This document shows positions 63,958 through 64,000 of a DNA stretch of 64,000 nucleotides, one piece after another. The notes below the pieces were generated by a model, which saw only the letters and a list, made by a program, of their open reading frames with translations, did not search any database and had not been told where the DNA came from. Location: positions 1 through 64,000 of the forward strand of contig CBFIAS010000003.1 of NCBI GenBank assembly GCA_965660635.1. The letters run 5' to 3'. Source of the stretch: UBA7374 sp965660635. GTDB lineage: Bacteria > Verrucomicrobiota > Verrucomicrobiia > Opitutales > Coraliomargaritaceae. The translations under genes were made by a program, and so were the position numbers. Every line of letters begins with the position of its first letter. The stretch's first letter is position 1.

Positions 63958-64000
63958 AATGACGAATACTGCAAAGAATTTGTAGCCTCTCGCAATTCCA

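Overview
The window is GC-rich bacterial chromosome with dense genes and no phage, transposase or CRISPR. Two secreted proteins end in PEP-CTERM sorting tails. There is an Alternative Complex III (act) operon, a moxR-bat operon, and System II (ResB/CcsA) cytochrome c maturation. Almost no gene has a Shine-Dalgarno motif at its start. Together these suggest a Gram-negative, respiring member of the Verrucomicrobiota, possibly Opitutae/Puniceicoccales. That assignment is inference from gene content, because no rRNA gene is present.

Layout. 1-5910: repeats, a coiled-coil membrane protein, two tandem M8-like metzincin proteases with PEP-CTERM tails, a YhaM-type exoribonuclease and a secreted trypsin-fold protein whose catalytic triad is lost. 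5911-20342: katG, a family 3 solute-binding protein, lysS, a DinG-type helicase, a PP2C phosphatase, ligA (without its zinc-finger cysteines), a TsaB-like protein, alr, a PstS-like protein and an NtrC-type regulator. 20462-28566: an operon of moxR, DUF58, a DUF4381-like gene, batA, a batB-batC fusion, batD and batE, mostly joined by 4-base stop/start overlaps. 28642-35339: htpG, ppk1, tRNA-Phe, then rsmE, tsaD and panD on the minus strand. 35461-47175: one long minus-strand respiratory operon, actABCDEF, a small membrane protein, ccoS, and a cbb3-like oxidase (ccoN, ccoO and a monohaem cytochrome c). 47346-50160: a copper-type P-type ATPase, a small anchored protein and cutA. 50943-63957: a glcD-type oxidase, ychF, a lipoprotein, resB/ccsA, a hypothetical protein, a XerC/D recombinase, parA, rnr and a PAS-AraC regulator.

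How it fits together. ActABCDEF should oxidise quinol and pass electrons to the cbb3-like oxidase. CcoS and the P-type ATPase fit oxidase and copper assembly. ResB/CcsA would attach the haems of ActA, ActE, CcoO and the monohaem cytochrome. KatG and the Bat proteins fit an aerobic, stress-exposed life.

The most unusual non-coding signal is a family of composite intergenic elements. Hexanucleotide arrays on an unbroken 6-base lattice lie at 19-96, 50451-50654 and 57661-57716. Each is enclosed by direct repeats whose sequence differs from locus to locus, and two of the loci also carry an array of a CGAYGTT heptamer. These elements fill most of the long gene-free stretches. I did not find a clearly new multi-gene system. 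The best leads are this repeat family, the zinc-finger-less LigA, the triad-dead protease fold and the ACIII-cbb3 operon.
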